A stretch of DNA of 64,000 nt from a bacterium (GTDB taxonomy: Bacteria > Verrucomicrobiota > Verrucomicrobiia > Limisphaerales > UBA11358), in assembly GCA_021780905.1 (NCBI GenBank), contig JAJXXW010000048.1:62001-126000 (forward strand). Reading direction: 5' to 3'. Positions 41,787-49,721 of this stretch are shown here, in pieces (position 1 is the first letter of the stretch; every line of letters begins with the position of its first letter). Under the pieces are notes generated by a model that saw only the letters and a list, made by a program, of their open reading frames with translations, made no database searches and was not told the DNA's origin. A program made the position numbers and the translations under genes.

Positions 41787-41859
41787 TCACGGCACGGGCA
41801 GTTCATCAAAGATTTTCTGGATGACCGTTTCGCTGGTTTTTTCCTCAGCTTCGGCTTCG
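41787..41859. repeat. moxR 3' end, copy B of the 73-bp duplication
   Basis: Functional copy, inside moxR. Four differences from copy A at 41141-41213. Confidence 0.9.
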
Positions 41860-42776
41860 TAGGTGATGGCCACGCGGTGGCGCAACACGTCCATGCCGAT
41901 GCTCTTCACATCCTGCGGCGTGACGTAGCCGCGGCCTTTCAGGAACGCATACGCCTTGGCCGCCAGCGTCAGCGCGATGGTCGCGCGCGGCGACGCGCCG
42001 AGCTGGATGAAATCCTTCACCGCGATCTTGTAATGGTCCGGGTCGCGCGTGGCGCAGACGAGGTCCACGATGTAATCCTTCACCTTGTCGTCCACGTAAA
42101 GGTCATTGATGATTTCGCGCGCCTTGAGAATTTGCTGTGGCGTGACGACCGCGCTGCAAGTCGGCTGACCAGAAGTTTTCGCCATCGTCTCCAGAATCTG
42201 CCGTTCTTCCGCGCGGCTCGGATAACCGATTTTTAATTTCAACATGAACCGGTCAACCTGCGCCTCCGGCAACGGATAGGTGCCTTCCTGCTCGATGGGA
42301 TTTTGCGTGGCGAGGACGAGGAATGGTTCGTCGAGCTTGTAGGTCTGGTCGCCGATGGTGACCTGTTTTTCCTGCATGGCTTCGAGCAGCGCGCTCTGCA
42401 CCTTGGCGGGCGCGCGGTTGATTTCGTCGGCGAGGACAAGGTTGGCGAAGACCGGCCCTTTGCGCGTGCTGAAGCCGCCGGATTGCGGATTATAAATCTG
42501 CGTGCCGATGACGTCGGCGGGCAGCATGTCCGGCGTGAATTGCAGGCGCGAAAATTTGACGTGCATACAATTCGCCAGCGATTTTACGGCGAGCGTCTTG
42601 GCGAGGCCGGGCACGCCTTCAAGGAGGACGTGGCCGTTGGCCAGCAGGCCGATGACCAGCCGTTCGGTGAGATATTGCTGGCCGACGATGACCTTGCCGA
42701 GTTCGTTAAAGATCGGATGCGTGAAGGCGCTGGCTTCCTTGACCGCTTCGTTGATGGCGTTGATTCCTGTGCTCAT
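41787..42776 (-). CDS. MoxR-type AAA+ ATPase
   Basis: 329 residues. A chaperone-like ATPase that works with VWA-domain proteins. NGHVLLEGVPGLAKTLAVKS (Walker A), NLVLADEINRAPAKVQSALL (Walker B), EGTYPLPEAQVDRFMLKL (sensor/Arg finger region), ASPRATIALTLAAKAYAFLK (sensor 2) and the tail ETVIQKIFDELPVP. The 3' end carries the 73-bp segment duplicated at 41141-41213. batE lies upstream on the same strand behind a 135-bp gap with a palindromic repeat, so moxR may have its own promoter. Confidence 0.9.
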   Translation of the reverse strand: MSTGINAINEAVKEASAFTHPIFNELGKVIVGQQYLTERLVIGLLANGHVLLEGVPGLAKTLAVKSLANCMHVKFSRLQFTPDMLPADVIGTQIYNPQSGGFSTRKGPVFANLVLADEINRAPAKVQSALLEAMQEKQVTIGDQTYKLDEPFLVLATQNPIEQEGTYPLPEAQVDRFMLKLKIGYPSRAEERQILETMAKTSGQPTCSAVVTPQQILKAREIINDLYVDDKVKDYIVDLVCATRDPDHYKIAVKDFIQLGASPRATIALTLAAKAYAFLKGRGYVTPQDVKSIGMDVLRHRVAITYEAEAEEKTSETVIQKIFDELPVP

Positions 42777-42838
42777 GTTTTAATTAATTTTCCGTGGACG
42801 GTTTTCTGACAAAATGTTTTTGGCGATGTTCAAATCTT

Positions 42839-42908
42839 CTGTAGCGGCGCTCTGTGAGCGCCTGTCTTGCTGACGGCCACTATCTGCGGTCATAGACCTC
42901 CGCTACCA
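42839..42908. repeat. nested palindromic repeat between batE and moxR
   Basis: Outer arms GTAGCG (42841-42846) and CGCTAC (42901-42906) enclose a perfect hairpin GGCGCTC-TGT-GAGCGCC (42846-42862). The rest repeats the theme imperfectly (CTGCGGTCATAGACCTCCG). It looks like a mobile intergenic palindrome rather than a terminator. Confidence 0.65.
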
Positions 42909-42911
42909 CCG

Positions 42912-43652
42912 TCACGCTCCCGGCAACACTTCCGCCTGCTTCCGACTCAACCAGCCAATCTTGCCGGCATTGTTCGCGACCTGCACCCAGTCGTCGTGGC
43001 GTTGCAATACTATTAGCTCCGCGCCGTCGCGGGCGGTGAACACGCCCTGCGCCTCATCAAACGGCCCGCTGCGGGCGGTGACCTCGGCAACCGTCACCAC
43101 GGCGACGGCGGAATTGAAATGATTCGCCGCCTGCAACGCCAGCACCGCGCCGGAGAAAATCATCAGCGCCATGACAATGCGCGTCGCCGCGCGCAGCCTC
43201 GGCGCCAGCGCAGGTTTGATTTGGCAGACAATAAACAGCACAAACATCGCCCACAAGAACACCGCAGTGAGGATCGCGCCTTCGTTCAGCGTCAGCGTGC
43301 CCACCCATTTCTGCCATGAACTTTCGCGCAGTGTTGCGCCTTGGACTTGGTTGCGGACAAACGCAAGATTCGCACGCAATTCGGCATCGCGCGGCGCGAG
43401 CAATTTCGCCTGCCGATACGCGGCGATCGCCTGGCCCAGATGGCCGGCCTTGAATTCCGCGTTGCCGTAATTGAACAGCAGCGCCGGCGATTGCGCGCCG
43501 GACTGGATGATTTTTTCGTAAGCGTTCGCGGCGTCGGAAAACCTTCCTTCGGCGTAAAGTTTGTTCGCCGCCGAGAAATCCGCTGGGACGTCCGCCGCCA
43601 GAATTTTTTCGGCGCAGAACAGCGCGATCAAAATGACTGGCCAGTTTTTCAT
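42912..43652 (-). CDS. BatE-like TPR and SH3-domain membrane protein
   Basis: 246 residues with a signal peptide (VILIALFCAEKILAADVPAD). TPR units follow (AANKLYAEGRFSDAANAYEK, LFNYGNAEFKAGHLGQAIAA), then two transmembrane helices (AILTAVFLWAMFVLFIVCQI, IVMALMIFSGAVLALQAANH) and a C-terminal bacterial SH3 domain (VTVAEVTARSGPFDEAQGVF, GAELIVLQRHDDWVQVAN, GKIGWLSRKQAEVL). This layout is BatE. Its start overlaps the batD stop by four bases. Confidence 0.85.
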   Translation of the reverse strand: MKNWPVILIALFCAEKILAADVPADFSAANKLYAEGRFSDAANAYEKIIQSGAQSPALLFNYGNAEFKAGHLGQAIAAYRQAKLLAPRDAELRANLAFVRNQVQGATLRESSWQKWVGTLTLNEGAILTAVFLWAMFVLFIVCQIKPALAPRLRAATRIVMALMIFSGAVLALQAANHFNSAVAVVTVAEVTARSGPFDEAQGVFTARDGAELIVLQRHDDWVQVANNAGKIGWLSRKQAEVLPGA

Positions 43653-45430
43653 GACTTCAAGTTCTGGAGTTCGCCGAGCAATTTTTCAAACTGCGTTGCC
43701 ACAGAATTTAATTCGCTGCTGCCGCGCACCGGCGCGTAGCGGGCTTGATTGCAAAGCTGGAATTGCTCGCGCAAGGCCGCGCGCGTGACGGCGGGCGCAT
43801 TTCGCAAAATGGAATTGTCCTCGACGACATTTTCCGTGATGGCAGTCGCTGGACAGTCCAACCGCTCGCCAAGCTGCTCTTGCAAAAGCCGGAACAGCGT
43901 CGCGAAAAATTCATCCGGCTGGTTGGCGGCGGCATATTTCTTCAATTCATCTTTGCCGCTGGTGACGAGCGCGGCGACCGCGCGCTGGCGGCGCAGGCGC
44001 GGATTGTTGGCCAGATGGTCCGCGCGCCGGCGCCAGATGAAGGCGGCGAGAAACGCCAGCACCGGCACCGATTGCGCGGCGAGAAACGCCGGCTTGGTGA
44101 TCAGCGGCTCGACGGAGTCTCGCCCCAGCGGCAATTGCGCGAGCGTTCCGAGATTTTCCTTGATGGGCAAGATGTCCTGCGCCGGTTTCTCCTCGGCTTT
44201 GGCTGCGGCCAGCACCGGCAGCGGCGTCGCGCCGGCGGCTTTGACGGTGAGCGGCACGGCGGGCTGCGTGAGCGTGTGGTATTGGCCGTCGTCGGGATTA
44301 AAAAATGAGAACGTCAGCGCCGGCAGTTCGTGCACGTCCGCATTTTCCGGCGAAATGATCTGCTCGAAGGTTTTTGTGCCCTGAAAACCGAACGGATCGG
44401 TCGTCTCCAGCTTGGCGGTCGGCGGATAGGTCTTGAAATTTTTCCAGGCCACCTGTTCCGGCAGCGTCAGGGCGTCCAGCGCGCCGCGGCCGGAAATCTG
44501 CACCCGCACGGTGATGGGGTCGCCCACGGTCACGGTCGTCGGGCCAGCAGTCACGGCCATGTCAAACTGCCCGACCGCGCCGGTGAAATTCGCCGGCCGG
44601 TTTCGGACCGGCAAAGGCAGGGCTTGGACCACGACCGGATCTGTCGCGAGGGTGACTTGCCTTTGTTCGCCTTGGTTGAAAAATTGCCGGAAGAACGGGT
44701 CGCCGCCCTGGTTCTGGCCGGGCAGCACCACCACCGCGCTGGCGGTGAACGGTCCGAGCGTGAGCGCACCGGCGCGCACCGCCGTCAGCGGCACCGCGAG
44801 CGGAATGACCGTGTAAACCCGGTTGCCGACCTGCACCCGGCGGCGCTGGTTTTGCATCTCCGTGGTCTTGCCGGCGCTGAAGCCGTCGGTTGGCGAACTG
44901 GTCAACTGGAAGTTGCCGAAGTTCTGCACGTCGTCGCGCAGATAAAGTTCCAGCCGCCCGACCTCCGCCGCGCCGAGGTAAATTTCAGGTTTCGGGAAGG
45001 TGAATTTCAGGAACGCGACCTCGCTGCCGGAATTGACGGCGGCCGCCGGCGGCGCGCTGGCGGCGGTGACGGTCAGTTTGAGCGGCGCGGTGGCCAGCTG
45101 CCGGCCGTTCACGTCGGCCGTCAGCGCGGGGATGGTGAAATCTCCGGTGCGTTGCGGCGTGACGGAAAAGCTCACGGTGACGGTGGAACTCATCGCGCCG
45201 TTGATCCAGCTCATATTTTGCGCGGTGCCGGCCTGCGTGATCTGCAGCCCGGGCACGCTCGGCGCGGGGACCCGGTCCGGCGAGCCGCCCTCGAAGGCCA
45301 GCGAGAGGGTGGCGCTTTCGCCAAGCGTGAGCGTGTCGCGGTCGAGCGACGCGGTGAACGTAGCCGCCCAAGCCCCGCCGGGGAGCAGCCAGGCCAGCAG
45401 CAAGGCCAATGTTTTCAAGGTAAACCGCAT
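43649..45430 (-). CDS. BatD-family protein
   Basis: 593 residues from the ATG at 45428-45430. Signal peptide LKTLALLLAWLLPGGAWA. Tandem beta-sandwich domains typical of BatD: ASLDRDTLTLGESATLSLAF, TGDFTIPALTADVNGRQLAT, VGDPITVRVQISGRGALDAL, FKTYPPTAKLETTDPFGFQG; a transmembrane helix (FLAAQSVPVLAFLAAFIW) near 475; then a cytoplasmic helical tail (FFATLFRLLQEQLGERLDCP). The Bat genes are linked to oxidative-stress tolerance and cell envelope functions with MoxR and VWA proteins. batA/batB/DUF58 genes are not in the window. Confidence 0.85.
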   Translation of the reverse strand: MRFTLKTLALLLAWLLPGGAWAATFTASLDRDTLTLGESATLSLAFEGGSPDRVPAPSVPGLQITQAGTAQNMSWINGAMSSTVTVSFSVTPQRTGDFTIPALTADVNGRQLATAPLKLTVTAASAPPAAAVNSGSEVAFLKFTFPKPEIYLGAAEVGRLELYLRDDVQNFGNFQLTSSPTDGFSAGKTTEMQNQRRRVQVGNRVYTVIPLAVPLTAVRAGALTLGPFTASAVVVLPGQNQGGDPFFRQFFNQGEQRQVTLATDPVVVQALPLPVRNRPANFTGAVGQFDMAVTAGPTTVTVGDPITVRVQISGRGALDALTLPEQVAWKNFKTYPPTAKLETTDPFGFQGTKTFEQIISPENADVHELPALTFSFFNPDDGQYHTLTQPAVPLTVKAAGATPLPVLAAAKAEEKPAQDILPIKENLGTLAQLPLGRDSVEPLITKPAFLAAQSVPVLAFLAAFIWRRRADHLANNPRLRRQRAVAALVTSGKDELKKYAAANQPDEFFATLFRLLQEQLGERLDCPATAITENVVEDNSILRNAPAVTRAALREQFQLCNQARYAPVRGSSELNSVATQFEKLLGELQNLKS

Positions 45431-45466
45431 TTTAATTCCGTCTTTTCTGACAGGCACGGGCCGGAA

Positions 45467-45820
45467 ATGTTCACGATTTTTCAGTCCGATGGAAGCGCAA
45501 AATCGTTTGCGGCGCGGCGCCGGGAGACGCATCATGCCCCGATTACCAGCGCCAAAAAAATTTCCATTTTCGCCGCCGTGATTTTATTTGCGGCCAGCCT
45601 GCCGGCGCAGGCGTCCACCCACACCTTCGCCGTCGGCACGGATGATTTTCTGCCCGACGGCCAGCGGCTGCAAATCCGCTGCGGCGAGTTCCACGCCGCC
45701 CGCGTGCCGAGGGAATATTGGCGGCACCGGTTGCAAATGGCCAAGGCAATGGGCTTGAACACGGTCTGCGCGTATCTCTTCTGGAATCTGCACGAGCCGA
45801 CGCCGGGCGAATACACCTGA
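45467..45820 (+). pseudogene. GH35 beta-galactosidase, N-terminal fragment
   Basis: 117 codons. After an internal signal peptide (KKISIFAAVILFAASLPAQA) the sequence DDFLPDGQRLQIRCGEFHAA, then RVPREYWRHRLQMAKAMGLN and TVCAYLFWNLHEPTPGEY is the conserved start of GH35 beta-galactosidases, which usually have about 600 or more residues. The frame stops right after GEYT, where a transposase fragment begins (45822). The active-site Glu residues lie further on and are lost. Divergent from batD. A secreted glycoside hydrolase was disrupted here. Confidence 0.85.
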
Positions 45821-45821
45821 A

Positions 45822-46040
45822 CCGGCCTGGCAGACGGCCGTCGAACAAATCAAACCGCTGGCTTCCAGTCCCACGCTCTGCCGGCTGGAGAACCGCGCCG
45901 ATCGCGCCGCCGCCGGGGCGCTGCACGGGGTTCTGGTGGACCAGTTCATCGCGTCCTTCCGCACGGCGCCCACCAAGCTGATCCTCGACTTCGACGCCAC
46001 CAATGATCGCGTGCCTGGCCGGCAGGAAGGCGCGCACTGG
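45822..46040 (+). mobile_element. IS1380-family transposase fragment
   Basis: The plus-strand frame AWQTAVEQIKPLASSPTLCR, then LENRADRAAAGALHGVLVDQ, FIASFRTAPTKLILDFDATN and DRVPGRQEGAHW matches the IS1380 transposase region with the first catalytic Asp (DFDATND). It lacks both ends and is followed by an unrelated minus-strand IS remnant at 46068. The start of this piece cuts the GH35 gene. Confidence 0.8.
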
Positions 46041-46067
46041 GCGTTTTGGCCGGTCGCCGGCGGCGTT

Positions 46068-46470
46068 TTAGGTCGCCGTGAGCCGCGCCATCCCCAGCAG
46101 GTTGTATGTCACCGCCACGAGGTAGCCCTAGGCCTGCGTTCGTTCCGGTCCCCGATACCGGCTCCGCCGGAATCCGCCCACCGTCCGGATCGGTCGTGCT
46201 TTGTGTGTGTCGTTGCGCTGCGATTCCCCGCGAAAGTTGATCGCGGGATTGCCGGGATCTTCGTCCTTGGCCGCCGCCACCCGGGTCTGGTCCGCCCCGT
46301 CCTAGCGGACGAACCTCTTCAGGCTCGCCCACGCTTCGATCAACGTGCCGTCGGCAGTGAAATGGTCGTCGCTGATCCAGCCGCCCTGCAGGCTCAAGGC
46401 ATACACTTCCAGCAAAAAGAGTTTGGCGGCGGCGGCGGAAAGCACGCGCTCGTAGTTCTTGGCAAAAATC
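46068..46470 (-). pseudogene. IS5-type transposase remnant
   Basis: On minus: IFAKNYERVLSAAAAKLFLL, EVYALSLQGGWISDDHFTAD, GTLIEAWASLKRFVR then a TAG (46302-46304), VAAAKDEDPGNPAINFRGES, QRNDTHKA, another stop (TAG near 46130), and the C-terminal YLVAVTYNLLGMARLTAT before the stop at 46068. ISDEHFTVDGTLIEAWAS is a hallmark of this transposase group. Much of the catalytic core between the two parts is deleted. Different from the IS5-family element at 1601-2768. Confidence 0.75.
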
Positions 46471-46580
46471 GGCCGCCGGCAAAAACAGGCGGGGATTTTG
46501 TTTGCGGCCGCGACGACTTTGATTAAAGTGACCCGGTAAAGTCAATCATCCTTGGCGGGGACGACCGGTGCCATGAAACA

Positions 46581-47339
46581 ATGTCAGCCAGCGCATCACT
46601 AAAAAAGCCCGGCCATCCGGTGGCAAACACCACCGCCGGCGGGCATGACCTACAGGAAAATCTTCGCCGGCTGGACCGGCTCGCCAACCTCGGCCTCATC
46701 TCCGCCGGCCTCGCCCACGAAATCAAGAACGGCCTGGTCCCCATCAAAACCTACGTTGAGCTGCTGCTGGAGGAGGACGAGTCCTCGGAGATGGCGGCGG
46801 TGGTGCGCCGGGAATTGAAGCGTATCGAAGCCCTGGCGACGCAGATGCTGCGGCTGTCCGCCCCTCGGTCCGCCACGCTGGCTAAGGTGCCGATCCATGA
46901 GGTGCTCGACCATTCGCTCCGGCTGCTGGAGCACCAGTTGCACGGCCGGATGATTGTTCTGAAACGCGACTACCGCGCCGCGCCCGACACGGTGCTGGGC
47001 GATGCCGCGCAGTTGCAACAGGCCTTCCTCAACCTGGTGCTGAACGGTCTGGAGGCCATCGGCAGCCACGGCGAACTGACGGTGCGGACGGAGTTGGTCG
47101 CCAACGGGTCCGGCCGGCGCGGCTTGCGAATTTTTTTTTCGGACAGCGGGCCGGGCATCACGGCGGAACATCGGATGCGGCTGTTCGAGCCGTTCTTCAC
47201 CACCAAGCAAAACGGCACCGGCCTGGGGCTGGCGATCTGCCGGCGCGTCGCCGAGGATCATCAGGGCGACATCGAAGTCGTCAGCGAACCGGGCGGCGGT
47301 GCGACCTTCATCGTGTCGCTGGCACCGTGCGCGGAATAG
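46581..47339 (+). CDS. short histidine kinase (HisKA plus HATPase only)
   Basis: 252 residues, no sensor or transmembrane part. H-box SAGLAHEIKNGLVPIKTYVE with His46, where the usual HE-x-x-NP reads HEIKNG; N-box LQQAFLNLVLNGLEAIGS; G-boxes FFSDSGPGI and NGTGLGLAICRRV; F-box LFEPFFTTK. Probably cytoplasmic, receiving its signal through a partner. No response regulator adjoins it, and it is flanked on both sides by IS debris, so it may be a survivor of a larger locus. Sequence after the stop to 47436 holds nothing recognisable. Confidence 0.8.
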   Translation: MSASASLKKPGHPVANTTAGGHDLQENLRRLDRLANLGLISAGLAHEIKNGLVPIKTYVELLLEEDESSEMAAVVRRELKRIEALATQMLRLSAPRSATLAKVPIHEVLDHSLRLLEHQLHGRMIVLKRDYRAAPDTVLGDAAQLQQAFLNLVLNGLEAIGSHGELTVRTELVANGSGRRGLRIFFSDSGPGITAEHRMRLFEPFFTTKQNGTGLGLAICRRVAEDHQGDIEVVSEPGGGATFIVSLAPCAE

Positions 47340-47436
47340 TCCTGCGGCAGCCGAGCAGCAGGCCGCAAGTGCGATCCGGTCAGCGCCGTGCTGACCAGCG
47401 CCAATGACGCGCCGCATATTCATGCCTTCAGCCGCG

Positions 47437-47461
47437 CCCTAGCCCGGATATTTCATGGTGG
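47437..47461. repeat. 25-base IS-end motif, second copy
   Basis: Begins CCCTAGCCCGGATATTTCAT; 23 of 25 bases equal 40769-40793, in the same orientation. Read on minus, both close an open frame with TMKYPG-stop or PTMKYPG-stop. It resembles, from memory, IS1380-type termini. Confidence 0.6.
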
Positions 47462-48068
47462 GATTCACTGCTGTCCCGTTTAAAAAACCAGTAAACATTG
47501 ATGATTGTGACAGTCGATTGACTGGGATGGTGAGCGTCTGCTTAAATTTCATCCCGTGTGGCTTGGCAACCGGATCGCACAGGCGCAGCAAATTAAAACA
47601 GAACAAAGACAGATGGATTTCCAAGTGGTCGCGCAGTTTTCCCCAAAGCCCACTGTCGATGTCCAGTTTTTGCTGCCCACGCGACCGCTCGAATAAATCC
47701 CGCCACGCAATCACTTCATGCAGCCATTTCCAATCCGGCGCAGTTTGATTGTGTGGCGACAATTCCAAATACTTTGGCAATGGCGCAAGCTGCTCCTGAC
47801 ATTGGGCAAATTCTTTTTGAGCGGCAAATGCCGCCGTGACTGAATTCGCTCGGTTGCCTACCTGCTTTTCAAAACTTTGAAGAAATTTTTGAATACGTTG
47901 CTTAGCCGCGTCATAAAATTTTAACGCAGATTCCAAGTCATCCGTTTCTTGTCCAACTGGCAGAACCAATTTGTCCAATTCCGCAAGCGTGGCTTGCACG
48001 CTGGCGAGCAAATTGGCATTTACAGGTTCCCAGAATGTCTGCCAATGGGCATTGCCTACCTCGAACAA
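47439..48068 (-). CDS. hypothetical protein, 3' end probably replaced by an IS end
   Basis: 209 codons from a TTG; not recognised. Helical and rich in Gln, Lys and Phe (AKQRIQKFLQSFEKQVGNRA, AAQKEFAQCQEQLAPLPKYL, VIAWRDLFERSRGQQKLDID). The last six residues lie in the IS-end motif, so the natural C-terminus is lost. Base composition is clearly poorer in GC than the core genes. It follows the frameshifted gene 48075-48953 with overlap, and the two likely came together from outside. Confidence 0.4.
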   Translation of the reverse strand: MFEVGNAHWQTFWEPVNANLLASVQATLAELDKLVLPVGQETDDLESALKFYDAAKQRIQKFLQSFEKQVGNRANSVTAAFAAQKEFAQCQEQLAPLPKYLELSPHNQTAPDWKWLHEVIAWRDLFERSRGQQKLDIDSGLWGKLRDHLEIHLSLFCFNLLRLCDPVAKPHGMKFKQTLTIPVNRLSQSSMFTGFLNGTAVNPTMKYPG

Positions 48069-48074
48069 GTCATT

Positions 48075-48953
48075 TCACTCACGCACTTGCTCGACAATGG
48101 CGGCAACTTTTTTCCAGAGCTTGAAATTCTTCCCGCGAAAGATAGCTTTCGATGTGGTCGAAACTCTCATGCGCCACCGCGAGATAAGCCGAGGTCAACT
48201 GTTTCAGAACAACGTGCGTCTCTGCCGCTGTCCGCAGCGAACCAACGGTGCGAAAAGTTGCGACGGCATGAAGTGTGGCTTCCTGCCACTTTTTGAAACC
48301 GCGTGTTGGCATGGTCGGGAAAACCTGACGCAGCGCGTATTTACATTTGCGGTCGTTCACGAAATTTAGGCAATAGCTGACAGCATTAAAGCCATGTTCG
48401 GCCTTTGCCTCAACGTGTTGCCAATGCGTTGTTGCCACACTTTCAAGCGCGACAAAATGCAAAGACAACGGACAATTCTTGGCATGAGTGGCCCACGCTT
48501 GAAAATGCGCTTTCCATCCGGCAACCGTGAGAACTAGCGTCGTGTCCTGCTTCCACCAAATGCGCGGAATCGTTGTTCCGAAAGACGCTATGGACAGAAC
48601 GGCTTGCAGTTGCGCGCGACGGGTTTTGACCATCGGTGAATAAACCAAGCCAATTTGCTCGCAGAGTCGGCGGTAGTATTTTGGCCCGCTTCGATTTCGG
48701 CTTGCCTGTCTTTGTTATAATCCTCTCGCTTTGATAAATCTTCCCACGACTTTGCTTTCTCCGTCGCGAGCAAGGCGTCTGCTTCGTGTTTTGCGTCAGC
48801 CGAATAAATTTCCGCTAGCGGGACGGGATGGCGGGCAGCAACCAGTTTTTCACGGCGCTGCCACTGTGAATTCAAATGCTCCACTTCTTTCAAACTGACT
48901 TGCTCGTCGGACAATAGCGTTCTGTTTTGCGGGAGTTCCAGATTTGCCTTCAC
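48075..48953 (-). pseudogene. frameshifted gene of unknown function
   Basis: Three pieces of one gene appear on minus. The first (start 48953) reads KANLELPQNRTLLSDEQVSL ... DLSKREDYNKDRQAEIEAGQ. A shift near 48690 joins it to YYRRLCEQIGLVYSPMVKTR ... LSREEFQALEK in another frame. A run of six A (minus strand, near 48110-48115) then shifts the end; with five A the protein would finish VAAIVEQVRE. No family is recognised. GC is low for this window. The two shifts make an intact product unlikely unless the sequence has homopolymer errors. Confidence 0.5.
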
Positions 48954-48984
48954 GATTCGCGGGCGTTAAAAAATTTTCCGCGCC

Positions 48985-49149
48985 CGTCTATTCGTTTGCG
49001 AACGGGGCATGATTTATTTATTCTTTGCGACTTAAATGGATCAATCTCGCTACATTGCAACGCACATTGCCGGCTTGCCCAAGTCCGGCATCCGCGACTT
49101 TTTTGACATCGTCGCCAAGATGAAGGACGCCATCTCGCTCGGCGTCGGC
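48985..49149. repeat. partial duplicate of the aminotransferase 5' region (copy A)
   Basis: 165 bases matching 49770-49934 with 12 differences. It includes about 50 bases upstream of the start codon and the first 38 codons (MDQSRYIATHIAGLPKSGI ... ISLGVG). The coding frame then leaves the aminotransferase at the shared junction string. Confidence 0.9.
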
Positions 49150-49159
49150 TTCGCGCTTG
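49145..49159. other. 15-base junction string shared with the first toxin-antitoxin cassette
   Basis: TCGGCTTCGCGCTTG, identical to 41205-41219. Only its first 5 bases belong to the aminotransferase copy. The antitoxin ATG follows 31 bases later. Confidence 0.6.
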
Positions 49160-49190
49160 CAGCGGGAATCGGCCGGTGTAACCTTCTAGC

Positions 49191-49376
49191 ATGAGCGATA
49201 AACAACTGGTCTTGGATTCGATTGAGCGTTTGCCGGACAACGCCAGCCTGGATGCCATCGCCGAGCGGGTGGAGTTTCTGGCGGCCATCCGCAAAGGACT
49301 CGACCAAATCGAGCGCGGCCAGACGATTCCGCACGACGAAGTCAAACGGCAACTGGCGACATGGCTTTCCAAATAA
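49191..49376 (+). CDS. small antitoxin of a RelE/ParE pair
   Basis: 61 residues: SDKQLVLDSIERLPDNASLD, AIAERVEFLAAIRKGLDQIE and RGQTIPHDEVKRQLATWLSK. A helical protein whose C-terminal PHDEVKRQLATW motif is the usual toxin-binding end in ParD-like/RHH-type antitoxins. It overlaps the toxin gene by 16 bases. No resemblance to the antitoxin at 41252. Confidence 0.75.
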   Translation: MSDKQLVLDSIERLPDNASLDAIAERVEFLAAIRKGLDQIERGQTIPHDEVKRQLATWLSK

Positions 49377-49675
49377 TCTGGTCGGAGCAGGCGCGGGACG
49401 ATTTGCAGTCCATCGTGCTGTTTATCGCCCAGGACAATCCGCCAGTCGCGGAATCTTTCGGCTATCAGCTCATGTCCAAGGTGGACGTGCTGGCGCAGTT
49501 CCCACAGTTCGGCCGGGTCGTGCCGGAAGAAAACGACGAGACGATCCGCGAAATTATTTTTCGCCCTTATCGCATCATTTACAAAGTCCTGGCGGAAAAA
49601 CAAATTGTCGGCATTGCCCGCGTCTGGCATGGCGCACGCGGCGAACCGGAAATCCCGGATCGGTTGAATTTTTAA
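49361..49675 (+). CDS. RelE/ParE-family toxin
   Basis: 104 residues: FQIIWSEQARDDLQSIVLFI, AQDNPPVAESFGYQLMSKVD, LAQFPQFGRVVPEENDETIR, EIIFRPYRIIYKVLAEKQIV and GIARVWHGARGEPEIPDRL. This is a ParE/RelE plasmid-stabilisation type toxin with the basic strand RPYRIIYKV and the terminal VWHGARG seen in the family. Coupled to the antitoxin by overlap. It shares little sequence with the toxin at 41482-41775, so the two cassettes carry different modules. Confidence 0.85.
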   Translation: MAFQIIWSEQARDDLQSIVLFIAQDNPPVAESFGYQLMSKVDVLAQFPQFGRVVPEENDETIREIIFRPYRIIYKVLAEKQIVGIARVWHGARGEPEIPDRLNF

Positions 49676-49721
49676 GCGCTCCCGTTTTCCGCTGGCGTCG
49701 TAGGATTTCATTCTGCATTCG

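Noticed and set aside
44330-45466. Plus-strand frame upstream of the GH35 fragment
   Set aside because: Antisense to batD; only the part after the ATG at 45467 has real protein character.
49036-49149. Second, truncated aminotransferase gene
   Set aside because: It ends after 38 codons at the cassette junction and is a duplicate of the 5' end of 49821-50996, so it is listed as a repeat.
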